A stretch of 64,000 nt of DNA from Niveibacterium sp. 24ML (GCF_026586805.1 NZ_JAPFHA010000016.1:45185-109184), one strand, 5' to 3'; shown: positions 47,841 through 56,877, counted from the first letter of the stretch. Program-made: numbers and translations. The notes: generated by a model from the letters alone, not told the origin.

Positions 47841-49210
47841 AAGAGTTGCCGCAAGGTTGGAGCACGACCACCCTTGGAAAAATCACCACTATTCGCACTG
47901 GAAAATTGGATGCAAACGCGGCCTCTCCTGATGGTCAATTCCCGTTTTTTACCTGCTCGGAGACACCACTTAGAATCAACTCGTTTTCGTTTGATACAGA
48001 AGCCGTCTTACTGGCGGGCAACGGTGGTTTTTCGATCAAATGGTTCAAGGGAAAGTTTGATGCCTACCAACGCACCTACGTAATTGAACCGACGTTGGTT
48101 CATGGCCGCTATCTTTATCGACTTGTGTCTTTCGTTTTGCCGAGCATCACCAACGCGGAACGCGGATCAACAATTCCGTATCTCCGTGTGGGCGACATTA
48201 CTGGGGCGGCGGCCCCGCTCGCACCACTCCCCGAACAAAAACGCATCGCCGACAAGCTCGACACCGTGCTGGCGCGGGTGGACGCCTGCCGCGACCGCCT
48301 CGACCGCATCCCCGCCCTGCTCAAACGCTTCCGCCAATCCATCCTCGCCGCCGCCACCTCCGGCCGCCTGACCGAAGACTGGCGAGCTACCCATCATTGT
48401 GGGACCGGTGCCCCCGACGTGGACTCACCGACAACTCGCAACGTATCCCTTGGCGAAGAGCAATTGGCGGTGCCCGAAACTTGGAAGCGGTGCACGTTGA
48501 GCGATCTGATCAACAAGAAACGCCCTCTTTGCTACGGAGTCGTTCAACCTGGCAACGAGGCAGATGATGGCGTTCCGCTGGTGCGAGTTCAGGACATGGA
48601 GAATGGCGCAATTCTGATTGCCGGCCTTCGCACAGTCTCCAAATCGGTTGATCTTGAATACAAACGCTCTCGTGTCGTAGCGGGTGATCTTCTAGTTTCG
48701 ATTGTCGGCACGATCGGACGAACCGCCGTTGTCCCCTCTGGTTTCGAAGGGAACATCGCCCGCGCGATCGCGCGCATCGCCCCTTCTGCCAACGTACTGG
48801 CTCAATGGCTTGATTGCTGGCTATCGACCCCCGCAGTTCAATGGTGGCTACTGAGCAGTTCTCGCGAAGTTGCCCGCAAGACGCTGAACCTCGCCCAGCT
48901 CGCTGAAACGCCTGTCGCCGTGCCATCTCTCGACGAACAACTCGAAATCGTCCGCCGCGTAGAAACCCTGTTCGCCTTCGCCGACCGCCTCGAAGCCCGC
49001 CTCGCCACCGCCCGCAAGCAGGCCGGCCAGCTCACACCCGCCCTGCTCGCCAAAGCCTTCCGCGGCGAACTCGTCCCGCAAGACCCCAACGACGAACCCG
49101 CCACCGAACTCCTCAAACGCCTCGCCACCCAGCGCGACAACGCCCCCAAACCCAAGCGCCGCAGGGGAAGTGCTACGCTGGCCGCTTCTATCGGAGACTC
49201 TTCATGCTGA
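47837..49210 (+). CDS. hsdS: Type I restriction-modification specificity subunit S
   Basis: 457 residues with two target-recognition domains, about 1-125 and 195-345. Each is followed by a conserved helical spacer: LPEQKRIADKLDTVLARVDA and LDEQLEIVRRVETLFAFADR. GC content dips in the recognition domains compared with the spacers, the usual sign of domain exchange. It sets the DNA sequence recognised by the complex. The stop overlaps the next gene. Confidence 0.94.
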   Translation: MKELPQGWSTTTLGKITTIRTGKLDANAASPDGQFPFFTCSETPLRINSFSFDTEAVLLAGNGGFSIKWFKGKFDAYQRTYVIEPTLVHGRYLYRLVSFVLPSITNAERGSTIPYLRVGDITGAAAPLAPLPEQKRIADKLDTVLARVDACRDRLDRIPALLKRFRQSILAAATSGRLTEDWRATHHCGTGAPDVDSPTTRNVSLGEEQLAVPETWKRCTLSDLINKKRPLCYGVVQPGNEADDGVPLVRVQDMENGAILIAGLRTVSKSVDLEYKRSRVVAGDLLVSIVGTIGRTAVVPSGFEGNIARAIARIAPSANVLAQWLDCWLSTPAVQWWLLSSSREVARKTLNLAQLAETPVAVPSLDEQLEIVRRVETLFAFADRLEARLATARKQAGQLTPALLAKAFRGELVPQDPNDEPATELLKRLATQRDNAPKPKRRRGSATLAASIGDSSC

Positions 49211-50508
49211 CCGCATTTACGCTGCGCATGTTTAAAAGCTATCGCGAGTCGCGGCTTCCGCTTGGCCCACTCACTGTTCTGATTGGTGCTAACGCGGCAG
49301 GCAAGAGCAACGCGCTAGAAGGACTGCGCCTGCTATCGTGGCTAGCACAGGGGCAGCGGCTCTCTGCGATTCAATACGAGGTGAACCGCGCCCACCGGGT
49401 GGTGCGCGGCCGAGTGGATGATCTGTTTTTCCGCCTGGAACCTACCCTTGAGATCGGATGCGACACGGACGACGCGGACTGGAACCAGCTCCGTATGCGA
49501 TTAACGCTGCGCGAAGGCGAACTTCACATTGCTGGCGAGCAGATCAGCAACGCGTCAGGCGGCGTTCGCCTCTACGATCTCGACCAGCCCGCACAGGGCT
49601 TGGGCTCGGACGCTGGCGTGGCTTACAACAACTTCGCTCGCGGGCCCAACAAACCGCACATTACTTGCAACGACCAAACTGCCGTATTCCTTCAACTCAC
49701 CAGCCCGGCCAGCTTTTCAACGCAGAAAGCGCAACAGACGATACCCGCTGTCGCCAAGAACTATGAGCGTTTGCTGAGCAGCATCTTGTTCCTTGACCCG
49801 GCACCCGCCCAAATGCGCGACTACAGTTTTGCGAGCGAACGCAGGCTGTTGGGCGACGGGACAAACCTCTCCAGCGTTCTGCATCACCTGTGCTCTGATC
49901 CGCAAAACAAAGCGGATGTGCTGAGCTTCATCCAGAGCTTGCCTGAACAGGACATTCAGGACATCGAGTTCCTTACCGGTCCGCGCGGCGAATTGATGGT
50001 GCAGTTGGTGGAAACCTTCGGTGGCCACGCGATGAGCTACGACGCCACGCTACTGTCCGACGGTACCTTGCGGGTGCTCGCCATCGCGGCGGCGATGCTT
50101 TCTGCGCAAGAAGGCAGTTTGGTGGTGATCGAAGAGATAGACAACGGCGTCCACCCAAGCCGGGCGCGGCACTTGCTGGAAAGGATCCGCGCGATAGCAG
50201 AGCGCAGGAAGCTGCGCGTGCTGCTCTCTACACACAACCCGGCAATGCTCGACGCGCTGCCAGACCCTGCCGTTCCTGACGTGGTGTTTTGCTACCGCGA
50301 CGCCACAAGTGGTGCGAGCTGCCTGACGCGGATGCAGGATATACCCGACATGCCAGAGTTGCTCGCGCAGGGTTCATTGGGGCATTTGATGACCAGCGGG
50401 CTGCTGGAGCGCTTCGTGAAGCACCACCCCGGCGCCGAGGAGAAGAAACGTCAGGCATTGGCTTGGTTTGACGCTTTGCAGGGCGATACTGGGGAAGCTC
50501 GTCAATGA
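49204..50508 (+). CDS. RecF/OLD-like AAA ATPase paired with a PIN-like nuclease
   Basis: 434 residues. Walker A is VLIGANAAGKSNALEGLRLL, the ABC-type signature is LLSDGTLRVLAIAAAML, Walker B is LVVIEEIDNGVHPSRA and the H-loop is LSTHNPAMLDAL. This is the AAA_21/AAA_15 architecture used as a trigger in several anti-phage systems. It overlaps hsdS by 7 bp and the downstream PIN-like gene by 4 bp (ATGA), so it is translationally coupled to both. No nuclease or Toprim domain is present in the protein, so the effector is probably the next gene. Confidence 0.85.
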   Translation: MLTAFTLRMFKSYRESRLPLGPLTVLIGANAAGKSNALEGLRLLSWLAQGQRLSAIQYEVNRAHRVVRGRVDDLFFRLEPTLEIGCDTDDADWNQLRMRLTLREGELHIAGEQISNASGGVRLYDLDQPAQGLGSDAGVAYNNFARGPNKPHITCNDQTAVFLQLTSPASFSTQKAQQTIPAVAKNYERLLSSILFLDPAPAQMRDYSFASERRLLGDGTNLSSVLHHLCSDPQNKADVLSFIQSLPEQDIQDIEFLTGPRGELMVQLVETFGGHAMSYDATLLSDGTLRVLAIAAAMLSAQEGSLVVIEEIDNGVHPSRARHLLERIRAIAERRKLRVLLSTHNPAMLDALPDPAVPDVVFCYRDATSGASCLTRMQDIPDMPELLAQGSLGHLMTSGLLERFVKHHPGAEEKKRQALAWFDALQGDTGEARQ

Positions 50509-50619
50509 GCACCATTGTTATTGTCGATACATCGGTGCTGCTGAACGGTAAGCGTCCGCCCATCACCGTCTTTCGTCCGGGCCCGATGCTGTCCAGAGTA
50601 GTGTCCATCACTGTGAGTA

Positions 50620-51036
50620 GTGGGGACTACTTTGGATACCGACAGCAAGGCGGCGAGCCGCAAAGGGCGCCCGAATCATCCGATCGATTTCAAACACACG
50701 CTGGCCGAGCAGGCCTGCGCGCCGGGGGTCTCGGTCGCGAAGCTCGCGCTAGCGCATGGGCTCAACGCCAACATGCTCTTCAGGTGGCGGCGTGAGTACC
50801 GCGCTGGCAAGTTCGGCGCAGCCGTTGCCCTCAAGGCGGATGTCGCGGCAGCGCGCACGACGGCACTCCCCGCGCTGATCCCGGTGATCGCACCTGCGAC
50901 CAGCGTGCCGTCCGAGCCGCAGGCGCCGACCGCTTCGATCGAGATCGTGCTCGGGCGCGTGACAGTGCGCGTGCACGGCGAGGTCAGCCGCAGTGCGCTG
51001 CGCACGGTTCTCGAATGCCTGGGTGTGAAAGCATGA
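50620..51036 (+). CDS. tnpA: IS66 TnpA (IS66 Orf1-like)
   Basis: 138 residues from a GTG. The N-terminal HTH (HPIDFKHTLAEQACAPGVSV, KLALAHGLNANMLFRWRREY) is typical of IS66 Orf1. The C-terminus contains a conserved beta segment IEIVLGRVTVRVHG. The stop overlaps the tnpB start (ATGA). The exact start is uncertain, because a TTG four codons in is also possible. Confidence 0.85.
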   Translation: MGTTLDTDSKAASRKGRPNHPIDFKHTLAEQACAPGVSVAKLALAHGLNANMLFRWRREYRAGKFGAAVALKADVAAARTTALPALIPVIAPATSVPSEPQAPTASIEIVLGRVTVRVHGEVSRSALRTVLECLGVKA

Positions 51037-51380
51037 TCGGGCTGCCCACCGGCACCCGGGTGTGGCTGGTGGCCGGCATCACCGACATGCGTCGCGGCAT
51101 GGATGGTCTGGCTGCACTGGTGCAAGGCGCGCTGTCGGAGAATCCCTTCTCTGGCCACGTCTTCGTTTTCCGCGGTCGGCGCGGCCACCTGGTGAAGCTC
51201 TTGTGGTGGAGTGGCGATGGCCTATGCCTGTTTGCCAAGCGCCTGGAGCAGGGCCACTTCGTGTGGCCGCAAGCTGATGCAGGCGCGATCCACCTCACCA
51301 CCGCGCAGCTCTCGATGTTGCTCGAAGGGATCGACTGGCGGCACCCGCAGCGCAGTTGGCAGCCGGAACGCGCCGCCTAA
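51033..51380 (+). CDS. tnpB: IS66 TnpB (IS66 Orf2)
   Basis: 115 residues from MIGLPTGTRVWLVAG, the standard start of IS66 Orf2. It contains TDMRRGMDGLAALVQ, FVFRGRRGHLVKLLWWSGDG and the final WRHPQRSW. Required with TnpA and TnpC for transposition. Confidence 0.95.
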   Translation: MIGLPTGTRVWLVAGITDMRRGMDGLAALVQGALSENPFSGHVFVFRGRRGHLVKLLWWSGDGLCLFAKRLEQGHFVWPQADAGAIHLTTAQLSMLLEGIDWRHPQRSWQPERAA

Positions 51381-51435
51381 CGGCGTATGTGCCCGGGGGC
51401 TGTTCACCGGGCGCGCGATCCCGTAGACTCTGGGC

Positions 51436-52971
51436 ATGCCCGGTTCTGATCACGCGCCTCGCCCCGCTGAACTGCTCGCCAAGATCGAGGCCCAGCAGCA
51501 TCGGCTCTGGGCGTTGGAGCAGGAGAACGCGCACCTGAAGCTCCTGCTTGCGAAGTATCGGCGACTGCATTTCGGGCGCCGCGCCGAGCGTCTGAGCGAT
51601 GCAGGGCAACTGGAGCTGGGCATCGAATCCACACCGGCTGATACATCGGCACTGACTCCTGCGGGCAGCACCGAGCGCGAGGAGCCGGGCGCAAGCAATC
51701 ACGCGCGCAAACCGCTGCCGGCCCATCTGCCGCGCGAGTCGATTGAGCATCGGCTGCCCACCTCGCACTGCCCCGCGTGTGGTGGCGCGCTCAAGCGCTT
51801 GGGCGAGGACGTAGCGGAGATGCTCGAATACGTGCCGGCCCACTTCAAGGTGCTGCGCCATGTCCGGCCCAAGCTTGCCTGTGTGTGCTGCGACGCGATC
51901 GTGCAGGCCGCGGCCCCTTCGCGCCCGATCCTGCGCGGCCTGCCGGGGCCCGCGCTGCTCGCCCATGTGCTGGTGGGCAAGTTCTGCGACCACCAGCCGC
52001 TGTACCGGCAGAGCGCAATCTATGCGCGCTCGGGGGTCGAACTGGAGCGCTCCACGCTGACCGACTGGGTCGCCCAGAGCCAAGCGCTGCTCGCCCCGCT
52101 GGTCGAGGCGCTACGCGACTATGTGCTGGCCGGCGAGAAAGTGCATGCCGATGACACGCCACTGCCGGTGCTCGCACCGGGGAAGGGGCGCACCAAGACA
52201 GGACGCCTGTGGACCTACGTGCGCGATGATCGCCCGGCGGCCTGCGCCGATCCACCGGCGGTCTGGTTCGCCTATTCGCCCAACCGGCGCGGCGAACATC
52301 CCCAGCGGCATCTGGCCGCCTTTTGCGGCATCCTGCAGGCCGATGCTTACGCGGGCTTCGACGCGCTCTACCAGAGCGGACGCATCCAGGAGGCCGCGTG
52401 TTGGGCGCACGCGCGGCGTAAGTTCTTTGAACTGCACCAGGCGCACGCCTCGCCGATTGCCACCGAAGCGCTGCAGCGAATCGGCGCGCTCTATGCCATT
52501 GAGTCGGCGATTCGCGGCGCACCACCTGCGATGCGACGGCAAGTCCGCGAGACTCAGGCCAAGCCGCTGCTCGACGCGCTGCACGCCTGGCTCGAACGCG
52601 AAGGCGCACGCGTGTCGCGCCACTCGGCGCTCGCCGAGGCGATCGGCTATGCGCTCAACCACTGGCCGGCACTGGTGCGCTACGCCAGCGATGGACGCAT
52701 CGAGATCGATAACAACGCGGCCGAGCGGACGCTGCGCGCCGTGGCCTTGGGGCGCAAGAATTTCTTGTTCTCAGGTTCGGATGCGGGCGGCGAACGTGCT
52801 GCGGCCCTCTACAGCCTGATCGGCTCGGCCAAGCTCAACGCGCTCGACCCCGAGGCCTACCTGCGTCACGTACTCGCGCGTATCGCCGAGCACCCGATCA
52901 ACCGCATCAACGAGTTGCTGCCATGGAACGTCGACCTCGCCCCGCTGGGCGCAAACCGGCAAGCCGCGTAG
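51436..52971 (+). CDS. tnpC: IS66 transposase TnpC
   Basis: 511 residues. An N-terminal coiled coil ([20 protein letters not shown]) precedes the zinc-finger segment [15 protein letters not shown]. The DDE core has [14 protein letters not shown] and [13 protein letters not shown], with [12 protein letters not shown] and [20 protein letters not shown] further on. The C-terminus is the IS66_C domain. All catalytic segments look intact. Confidence 0.95.
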   Translation: MPGSDHAPRPAELLAKIEAQQHRLWALEQENAHLKLLLAKYRRLHFGRRAERLSDAGQLELGIESTPADTSALTPAGSTEREEPGASNHARKPLPAHLPRESIEHRLPTSHCPACGGALKRLGEDVAEMLEYVPAHFKVLRHVRPKLACVCCDAIVQAAAPSRPILRGLPGPALLAHVLVGKFCDHQPLYRQSAIYARSGVELERSTLTDWVAQSQALLAPLVEALRDYVLAGEKVHADDTPLPVLAPGKGRTKTGRLWTYVRDDRPAACADPPAVWFAYSPNRRGEHPQRHLAAFCGILQADAYAGFDALYQSGRIQEAACWAHARRKFFELHQAHASPIATEALQRIGALYAIESAIRGAPPAMRRQVRETQAKPLLDALHAWLEREGARVSRHSALAEAIGYALNHWPALVRYASDGRIEIDNNAAERTLRAVALGRKNFLFSGSDAGGERAAALYSLIGSAKLNALDPEAYLRHVLARIAEHPINRINELLPWNVDLAPLGANRQAA

Positions 52972-53228
52972 CGCCAATCCCGCCGCACGACCCGCTGGCA
53001 GGCCTGCCCAATGTTGCCGCGCTGATCGAGACCGAAGGACAGATCTCGCTGGGCCAGATGGCCCCGGTCGGCTGCGTCGCCATCGCCACCGACGAACACA
53101 ACTGCCTGGCGATGCTCCAGCGCCGCGACGGTGAAACCCTTTACCAACTCCTGGCCCGACTTGACGTGGCCATCGCCCGCGCGTGGAACCAGAGCGAGTT
53201 CACCGACGAAATCAACCCCTCCGACTGA
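52923..53228 (+). CDS. IS66 accessory small protein
   Basis: 101 residues overlapping the end of tnpC in another frame. Segments [19 protein letters not shown] and [14 protein letters not shown] recur after tnpC in some IS66 elements, as far as I can recall. Function unknown. Confidence 0.55.
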   Translation: MERRPRPAGRKPASRVAPIPPHDPLAGLPNVAALIETEGQISLGQMAPVGCVAIATDEHNCLAMLQRRDGETLYQLLARLDVAIARAWNQSEFTDEINPSD

Positions 53229-53705
53229 GTAACTCGCAAGACGGTCGGCGGCGGACGCTTACGCTGAACGTGCTCGATGTTCCTGGCCGCAATCAGGATC
53301 GCGCAGGTGTAATGGCCGAACTGAAGACCTATCTCGAGCACGGCGACCACTTGTTGCTTCCAATGGCCGCAGTAGTGGAAACCGGAAACCACATCGCGCA
53401 CTGCCAAAACAGAGCACACGCCCGCGACGCTGCGGCACGTTTCGTGGATCAAGTCGGTAAGGCTCTGCGCGGCAAGGCGCCATGGCGCATGACCCGATTC
53501 CCAATCAACGAACAGGTACTGGAATGGCTGGCTGACTTCCCAGACAGCGTCAGTCGTGGCATTGGCTTTGGCGACCTGTCGATCATCAAGGAATGGGAAG
53601 GCGCCTGCGCGAAGTACCCTCTAAGTCGCGTTCTGATTTGGTCCAGAGACCGGCAAGACCTTGGCGCATACGACAGGACAGTCTGAGCCCAAGCGTTAGT
53701 CACGC

Positions 53706-54194
53706 GTGATCATTTGCGACTGTGACACGCACGACGATGACGACGACCAGGCCAAGCCATCGCGCGCCAAACGTCACACGGTCGATCCCGTACCGTGGGC
53801 GATCATCTACTACGGCATGATGACTGGTGAATGCTGCATCACGCACTGCGTCGCACCAGGCAGGTTCGCCGATCAGTTCGCGCTTATCGAACCCGACGCC
53901 ACGGATCCCGAACGCCCCACCCGCGAAACAAGCACTTACCTGCGCCGCCGTGAAGTTTGCATGCGCGTGCTCAAACGCGCGGGCGGAGTGTGCGAGTACT
54001 GCGGCGAGCGCGGCTTCGAACCCCACGACAGCCGCACCTACCTGGAAACCCATCATGTCGTTCCGCTCTGCGAGGGCGTGCCCGATCAGGACTCGAACGT
54101 CGCTGCGCTTTGCCCCGATGGCCACCGCCGCGCGCACCACGGCCAGGAGCGAAGCGTGATTCGCGCGCAACTGCAAGCCCAGTTCGGTCGCTAG
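53706..54194 (+). CDS. HNH endonuclease
   Basis: 162 residues. The C-terminal HNH motif is CEYCGERGFE, then LETHHVVPLCEGVPDQDSN and ALCPDGHRRAHHG, with four zinc Cys plus the catalytic His pair. The N-terminal 85 residues are unassigned and acidic. It starts 19 bp after the PIN-like gene and may be co-transcribed. The target is unknown. Confidence 0.85.
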   Translation: MIICDCDTHDDDDDQAKPSRAKRHTVDPVPWAIIYYGMMTGECCITHCVAPGRFADQFALIEPDATDPERPTRETSTYLRRREVCMRVLKRAGGVCEYCGERGFEPHDSRTYLETHHVVPLCEGVPDQDSNVAALCPDGHRRAHHGQERSVIRAQLQAQFGR

Positions 54195-54235
54195 GCGTCG
54201 ACGGACCGCTTTCTTGCGATGACGCCCTGACAAAG

Positions 54236-54257
54236 CTCCCCGCTAACGCGGGGAGCC
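54236..54257 (-). terminator. Hairpin terminator between convergent genes
   Basis: GCTCCCCGC and GCGGGGAGC form a perfect 9-bp stem with a TAAC loop, followed on the minus strand by TTTGTC. It lies between the HNH gene and the convergent winged-helix gene. Confidence 0.75.
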
Positions 54258-54275
54258 AAGTTCAGGAGCCAGACC

Positions 54276-55124
54276 TCATGCCAGCGCCGACCGTCGGTCA
54301 AGCACCGCAGTCGCGGCACGCTCGATGAGCGGTCGAATCGGTCCTCCTATGATTCGCCCCTCCGCAAGCCCCTTCTCAGCTTGGCGCAGCAGCGCCGCCA
54401 GGTGAGGGCTGTCGGCAGCGACGATGCCGCGCAAGTGTGCGGCAACATCCTTCCGATCATTTGAGGAAGCGCCCTTGACCAATTGCTCGACAGGCGATTC
54501 TCCGCAGCGGCTGCCTGCGATGCGATTGCGCTGGCGCAAGGCCTCCCGCTCGGCGTCTTCCCGCCGCCGACGAGTGCTGGCTCTCACGGCGGAATAACCG
54601 TATCGAAGAGCTTGCGGACCACGTGCACGAAGAGTCGCGATGATCTTCGGCAACCATGCCTCGATACACCGAACGGGATCCACCTCACCGCGCTCCGCCG
54701 CACGCTCCCGGCCCGCGATCTCTGCGAGCAAAATCGCGATCTCGTCATCCGTCAATCCGTACTCTGGTGCGAGCGCCGAAAGCAGGTCGGCAATGCTCCC
54801 TGTTACCCCTGTTGGCTTCGGTGGCAGCGTGGGCCTCGCTGTTTGCTCAATAACCTTCAAGTCCCAAGAAAATCCACCTCGCCGCCGGCCTTCGACATCA
54901 CGTTTGAGAACCCCGAACGCGAGCAGCTCCTCACGGATCTTTGGCCACCCCCCCTTTGTGATACCAAGTCGCGCCTGCAGATACGTTACGCGGGGTTCAA
55001 AGTGCGAAGCGTGCGTCTTCAGCCAGGCGAGGACTGCGCGCGACTGTAGGCTGATCCTTTGATCTTCCAACTCACCACGCGTGATGGTCGAACGCACTGC
55101 GGAATCTAGCCGAGGGGCGCTCAT
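54276..55124 (-). CDS. Winged-helix protein, possible plasmid/phage replication factor
   Basis: 282 residues. An N-terminal winged helix (ISLQSRAVLAWLKTHASHFE, YLQARLGITKGGWPKIREEL, GVLKRDVEGRRRGGF) resembles HTH domains of replication initiators such as DnaD/HTH_36 families. The rest is helical and Arg-rich without a recognised domain. Its start overlaps the stop of the AlpA-like gene (ATGA). A role in replication of an integrated element is inferred. Confidence 0.55.
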   Translation of the reverse strand: MSAPRLDSAVRSTITRGELEDQRISLQSRAVLAWLKTHASHFEPRVTYLQARLGITKGGWPKIREELLAFGVLKRDVEGRRRGGFSWDLKVIEQTARPTLPPKPTGVTGSIADLLSALAPEYGLTDDEIAILLAEIAGRERAAERGEVDPVRCIEAWLPKIIATLRARGPQALRYGYSAVRASTRRRREDAEREALRQRNRIAGSRCGESPVEQLVKGASSNDRKDVAAHLRGIVAADSPHLAALLRQAEKGLAEGRIIGGPIRPLIERAATAVLDRRSALA

Positions 55125-55360
55125 TTCCGGTCATCCAGATCGGTCCCAATCAGCTGTCTGACTGCGCCTACGCAGATTCGGCGAGACCCACCAATCTTCA
55201 CTGATGCAAGATCCCCGGAGGACATGCTGCGATAAATCGAGGCCCTCGATCTCCCGGAAATCAACGACACATCCGAAATGGAAAGGAGCGCCTCGCGGGG
55301 CAGGTCGGAAAAATGTATGACTGCAGTCGAGGGCCGCATTTGTCTCGTTTTCTTTGTCAT
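55121..55360 (-). CDS. AlpA/excisionase-like small HTH protein
   Basis: 79 residues from MTKKTRQMRPSTAV, the ATG with GAGG upstream; the frame is open further upstream without similarity. HTH segment LLSISDVSLISGRSRASIYR and SGDLASVKIGGSRRI match AlpA/MerR-like excisionase regulators. It is followed directly by the winged-helix gene. Confidence 0.7.
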   Translation of the reverse strand: MTKKTRQMRPSTAVIHFSDLPREALLSISDVSLISGRSRASIYRSMSSGDLASVKIGGSRRICVGAVRQLIGTDLDDRK

Positions 55361-55733
55361 GAAAAGCCTCCAAATGAGTGAGATCCCATGACGACGCGAA
55401 GCATTGCCCCTACCGGGCGGCAGGGGTACCCTAGGTCCGCTTGGTCCCAAGCAGACGATGTAGTTGACACGTCGTCCCCTGTGACCGCGGGGTGGCAGCC
55501 CCGCGGTCACACCTCAAGATTGCCGCGTTGGAACGCCCTAGGCAAGAGGGGAAAATCTCATAATAGTCCCAGCAAAACAACAGCTTGCGTGTGTATTGCA
55601 TATATCTCATGCACGAAAAACGTGGATTACGGATACACCCTGGGCTCGCATGAGAAGTCTGAGCTTCTAGGTGCCGAGTGACCTGAGTGAAGTTGCGGCA
55701 TCGAGTGCACAACGTGTAGCTGTTACACACCAT
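55361..55733. other. Intergenic region upstream of the AlpA-like gene
   Basis: About 370 bp without a gene. It holds a strong 12-bp-arm hairpin (listed separately) and a second palindrome GCTTGG/CCAAGC at 55439-55452. Promoter or replication-control elements of the mobile module are possible. Confidence 0.5.
55481..55510. repeat. Perfect 12-bp inverted repeat (hairpin)
   Basis: GTGACCGCGGGG and CCCCGCGGTCAC flank the 6-bp loop TGGCAG. No T-run follows on either strand, so it is probably not a simple terminator. Confidence 0.75.
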
Positions 55734-55915
55734 TGAATCGGCCCGGGTTTCTCGGAGGCCATTTGATTTAGGTCAGACGGTCACGGCCTGACCAGCGCGT
55801 TGACGATGGTAATTGGCGTCGAACTCCGCAAGAGGGATGTAGCCCAACGGCCCCATGAGCCGATGATGGTTGAACCAGGCTACCCAGTCCAACGTTGCGA
55901 GTTCCACGGCCGGCT
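55734..55915 (-). pseudogene. IS3-family transposase C-terminal remnant with its terminal repeat
   Basis: The minus strand ends in VAWFNHHRLMGPLGYIPLAE, FDANYHRQRAG and AVTV-stop, typical of the rve-type IS3 transposase C-terminus. TGAATCGGCCCGGGTTTCTC at 55734 onward matches the terminal inverted repeat of this IS group. The remainder of the element is missing. Confidence 0.7.
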
Positions 55916-55984
55916 TAGTCGGAGGATTCAACCGGTTGTCGCAATACCTTCAACGAGTAGGTGTTTATGGGGCGATCCGCAGGA

Positions 55985-56557
55985 AGAGTGGAGCAAATGA
56001 CAGGGAGAGATGCAATGCGCTCTCCTGGAGCGCCATCGGCGGACCGGGCACCGGCATGACCCATCTGGCCACCACGCTGGGCGTGAAAGCGGTGCAGCGA
56101 CATGGCACGCGCAGCGCTTTCACCCCACGATCGAACTGGTGAACGCGCTCTAACAGGAGAAGGCGGCCGGCAACGCCGGCCAGATTGCCCATCGGCTGAT
56201 GCACGCCGACATGCTGATTATCGATGAACTCGGTTATCTACCGTTCAGCCAAGCAGGCGGGGCCTTGCTCTTTCACCTGCTCAGCAAGCTCTACGAGCAC
56301 ACCAGCGTCGTGATCACCACAAACCGAGCTTCTCCGAGTAGGGCAGCGTATTCGGCGACGCGAAGATGACCACCGAGCTCCTCGATCGCCTCACCCATCA
56401 CTGCCACATCGTGGATACGGACAACGAGTCCTGGCGCTTTCGGCTCAGCACGACCACCGCTGATGCACTTCGCGCCACGTCATCCAAGAAACGAAAAGGA
56501 GGCAAAACCGAACCGCCGGAACAACTGACTTTCGCAGACCAGGGCCCCCTCGGGTAG
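55985..56557 (+). pseudogene. istB: IS21-family IstB ATPase remnant
   Basis: The plus strand shows the IstB core broken over several frames: GGPGTGMTHLATTLGVKAVQ (Walker A Lys changed to Met), then AGQIAHRLMHADMLIIDELG, SQAGGALLFHLLSKLYEHTS and finally [20 protein letters not shown]. At least one internal stop and two frameshifts are present. No istA is adjacent. The gene is dead. Confidence 0.85.
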
Positions 56558-56877
56558 CCTTGCTCGGTGGGTCAATTTTCAACGATCGCAGTGCGCCGAT
56601 CCTGTACGCGACGGACTTCAGCCACAAGAACAAACCAACGCCCTCTTTTGCTAACGATCAAAGGACAGCAGCGCGACCCGACAATGGCACAAAGTGGTCC
56701 TTCCAAGAATCAGGAAGACGCAAATAGGGGAGCTAAGGAAGGAAGGAAGGAAGGAAGGAAGGAATTTATAGATGTTCCTTCTTTCTTCTCTTGGCTCACC
56801 ACTTGGGCAACCCCATCATTGCGATATGAGGCGAACTCCCAGCAACAGCTTTGATCAATGACACTGCGCCAAACAGT
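56558..56877. other. Region between the IstB remnant and the next gene
   Basis: About 320 bp. It starts with a possible IS21 right end (GGGTCAATTTTCAACGATCG near 56572). A 56-codon frame from ATG 56684 passes through the GGAA repeat, but no family is recognised. I do not call a gene here. Confidence 0.45.
56737..56764 (+). repeat. Tetranucleotide repeat (GGAA)7
   Basis: Seven perfect GGAA units at 56737-56764. A weak ORF (56684-56854) reads through it; units of four bases shift frame on slippage. Confidence 0.9.

Larger units (their letters stand above)
50548..53262 (+). mobile_element. Intact IS66-family insertion sequence
   Basis: 2715 bp with inverted ends GTAAGCGTCCGCC (left) and its complement GCGGACGCTTAC (right). 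Similarity continues past a 4-bp gap to ACCGTCTT. A perfect 8-bp target duplication GCTGAACG flanks it (50540-50547 and 53263-53270). It carries tnpA, tnpB, tnpC and an accessory gene, all intact. Confidence 0.96.
50505..53686 (+). pseudogene. PIN-like nuclease gene interrupted by IS66
   Basis: The 5' part (50505-50547, MSTIVIVDTSVLLN) and 3' part (53271-53686, beginning VLDVPGRNQDR) join in frame when the IS66 and one copy of the 8-bp target duplication are removed. The restored protein has 152 residues, with acidic positions D8 (VIVDTSVLL), E51 (AAVVETGNH), D116 (GFGDLSIIKEWE) and D141 (IWSRDRQDL), the spacing expected of a PIN ribonuclease fold. It is the likely effector of the upstream ATPase. 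Because the breaks are clean, the interruption looks recent. Confidence 0.8.
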
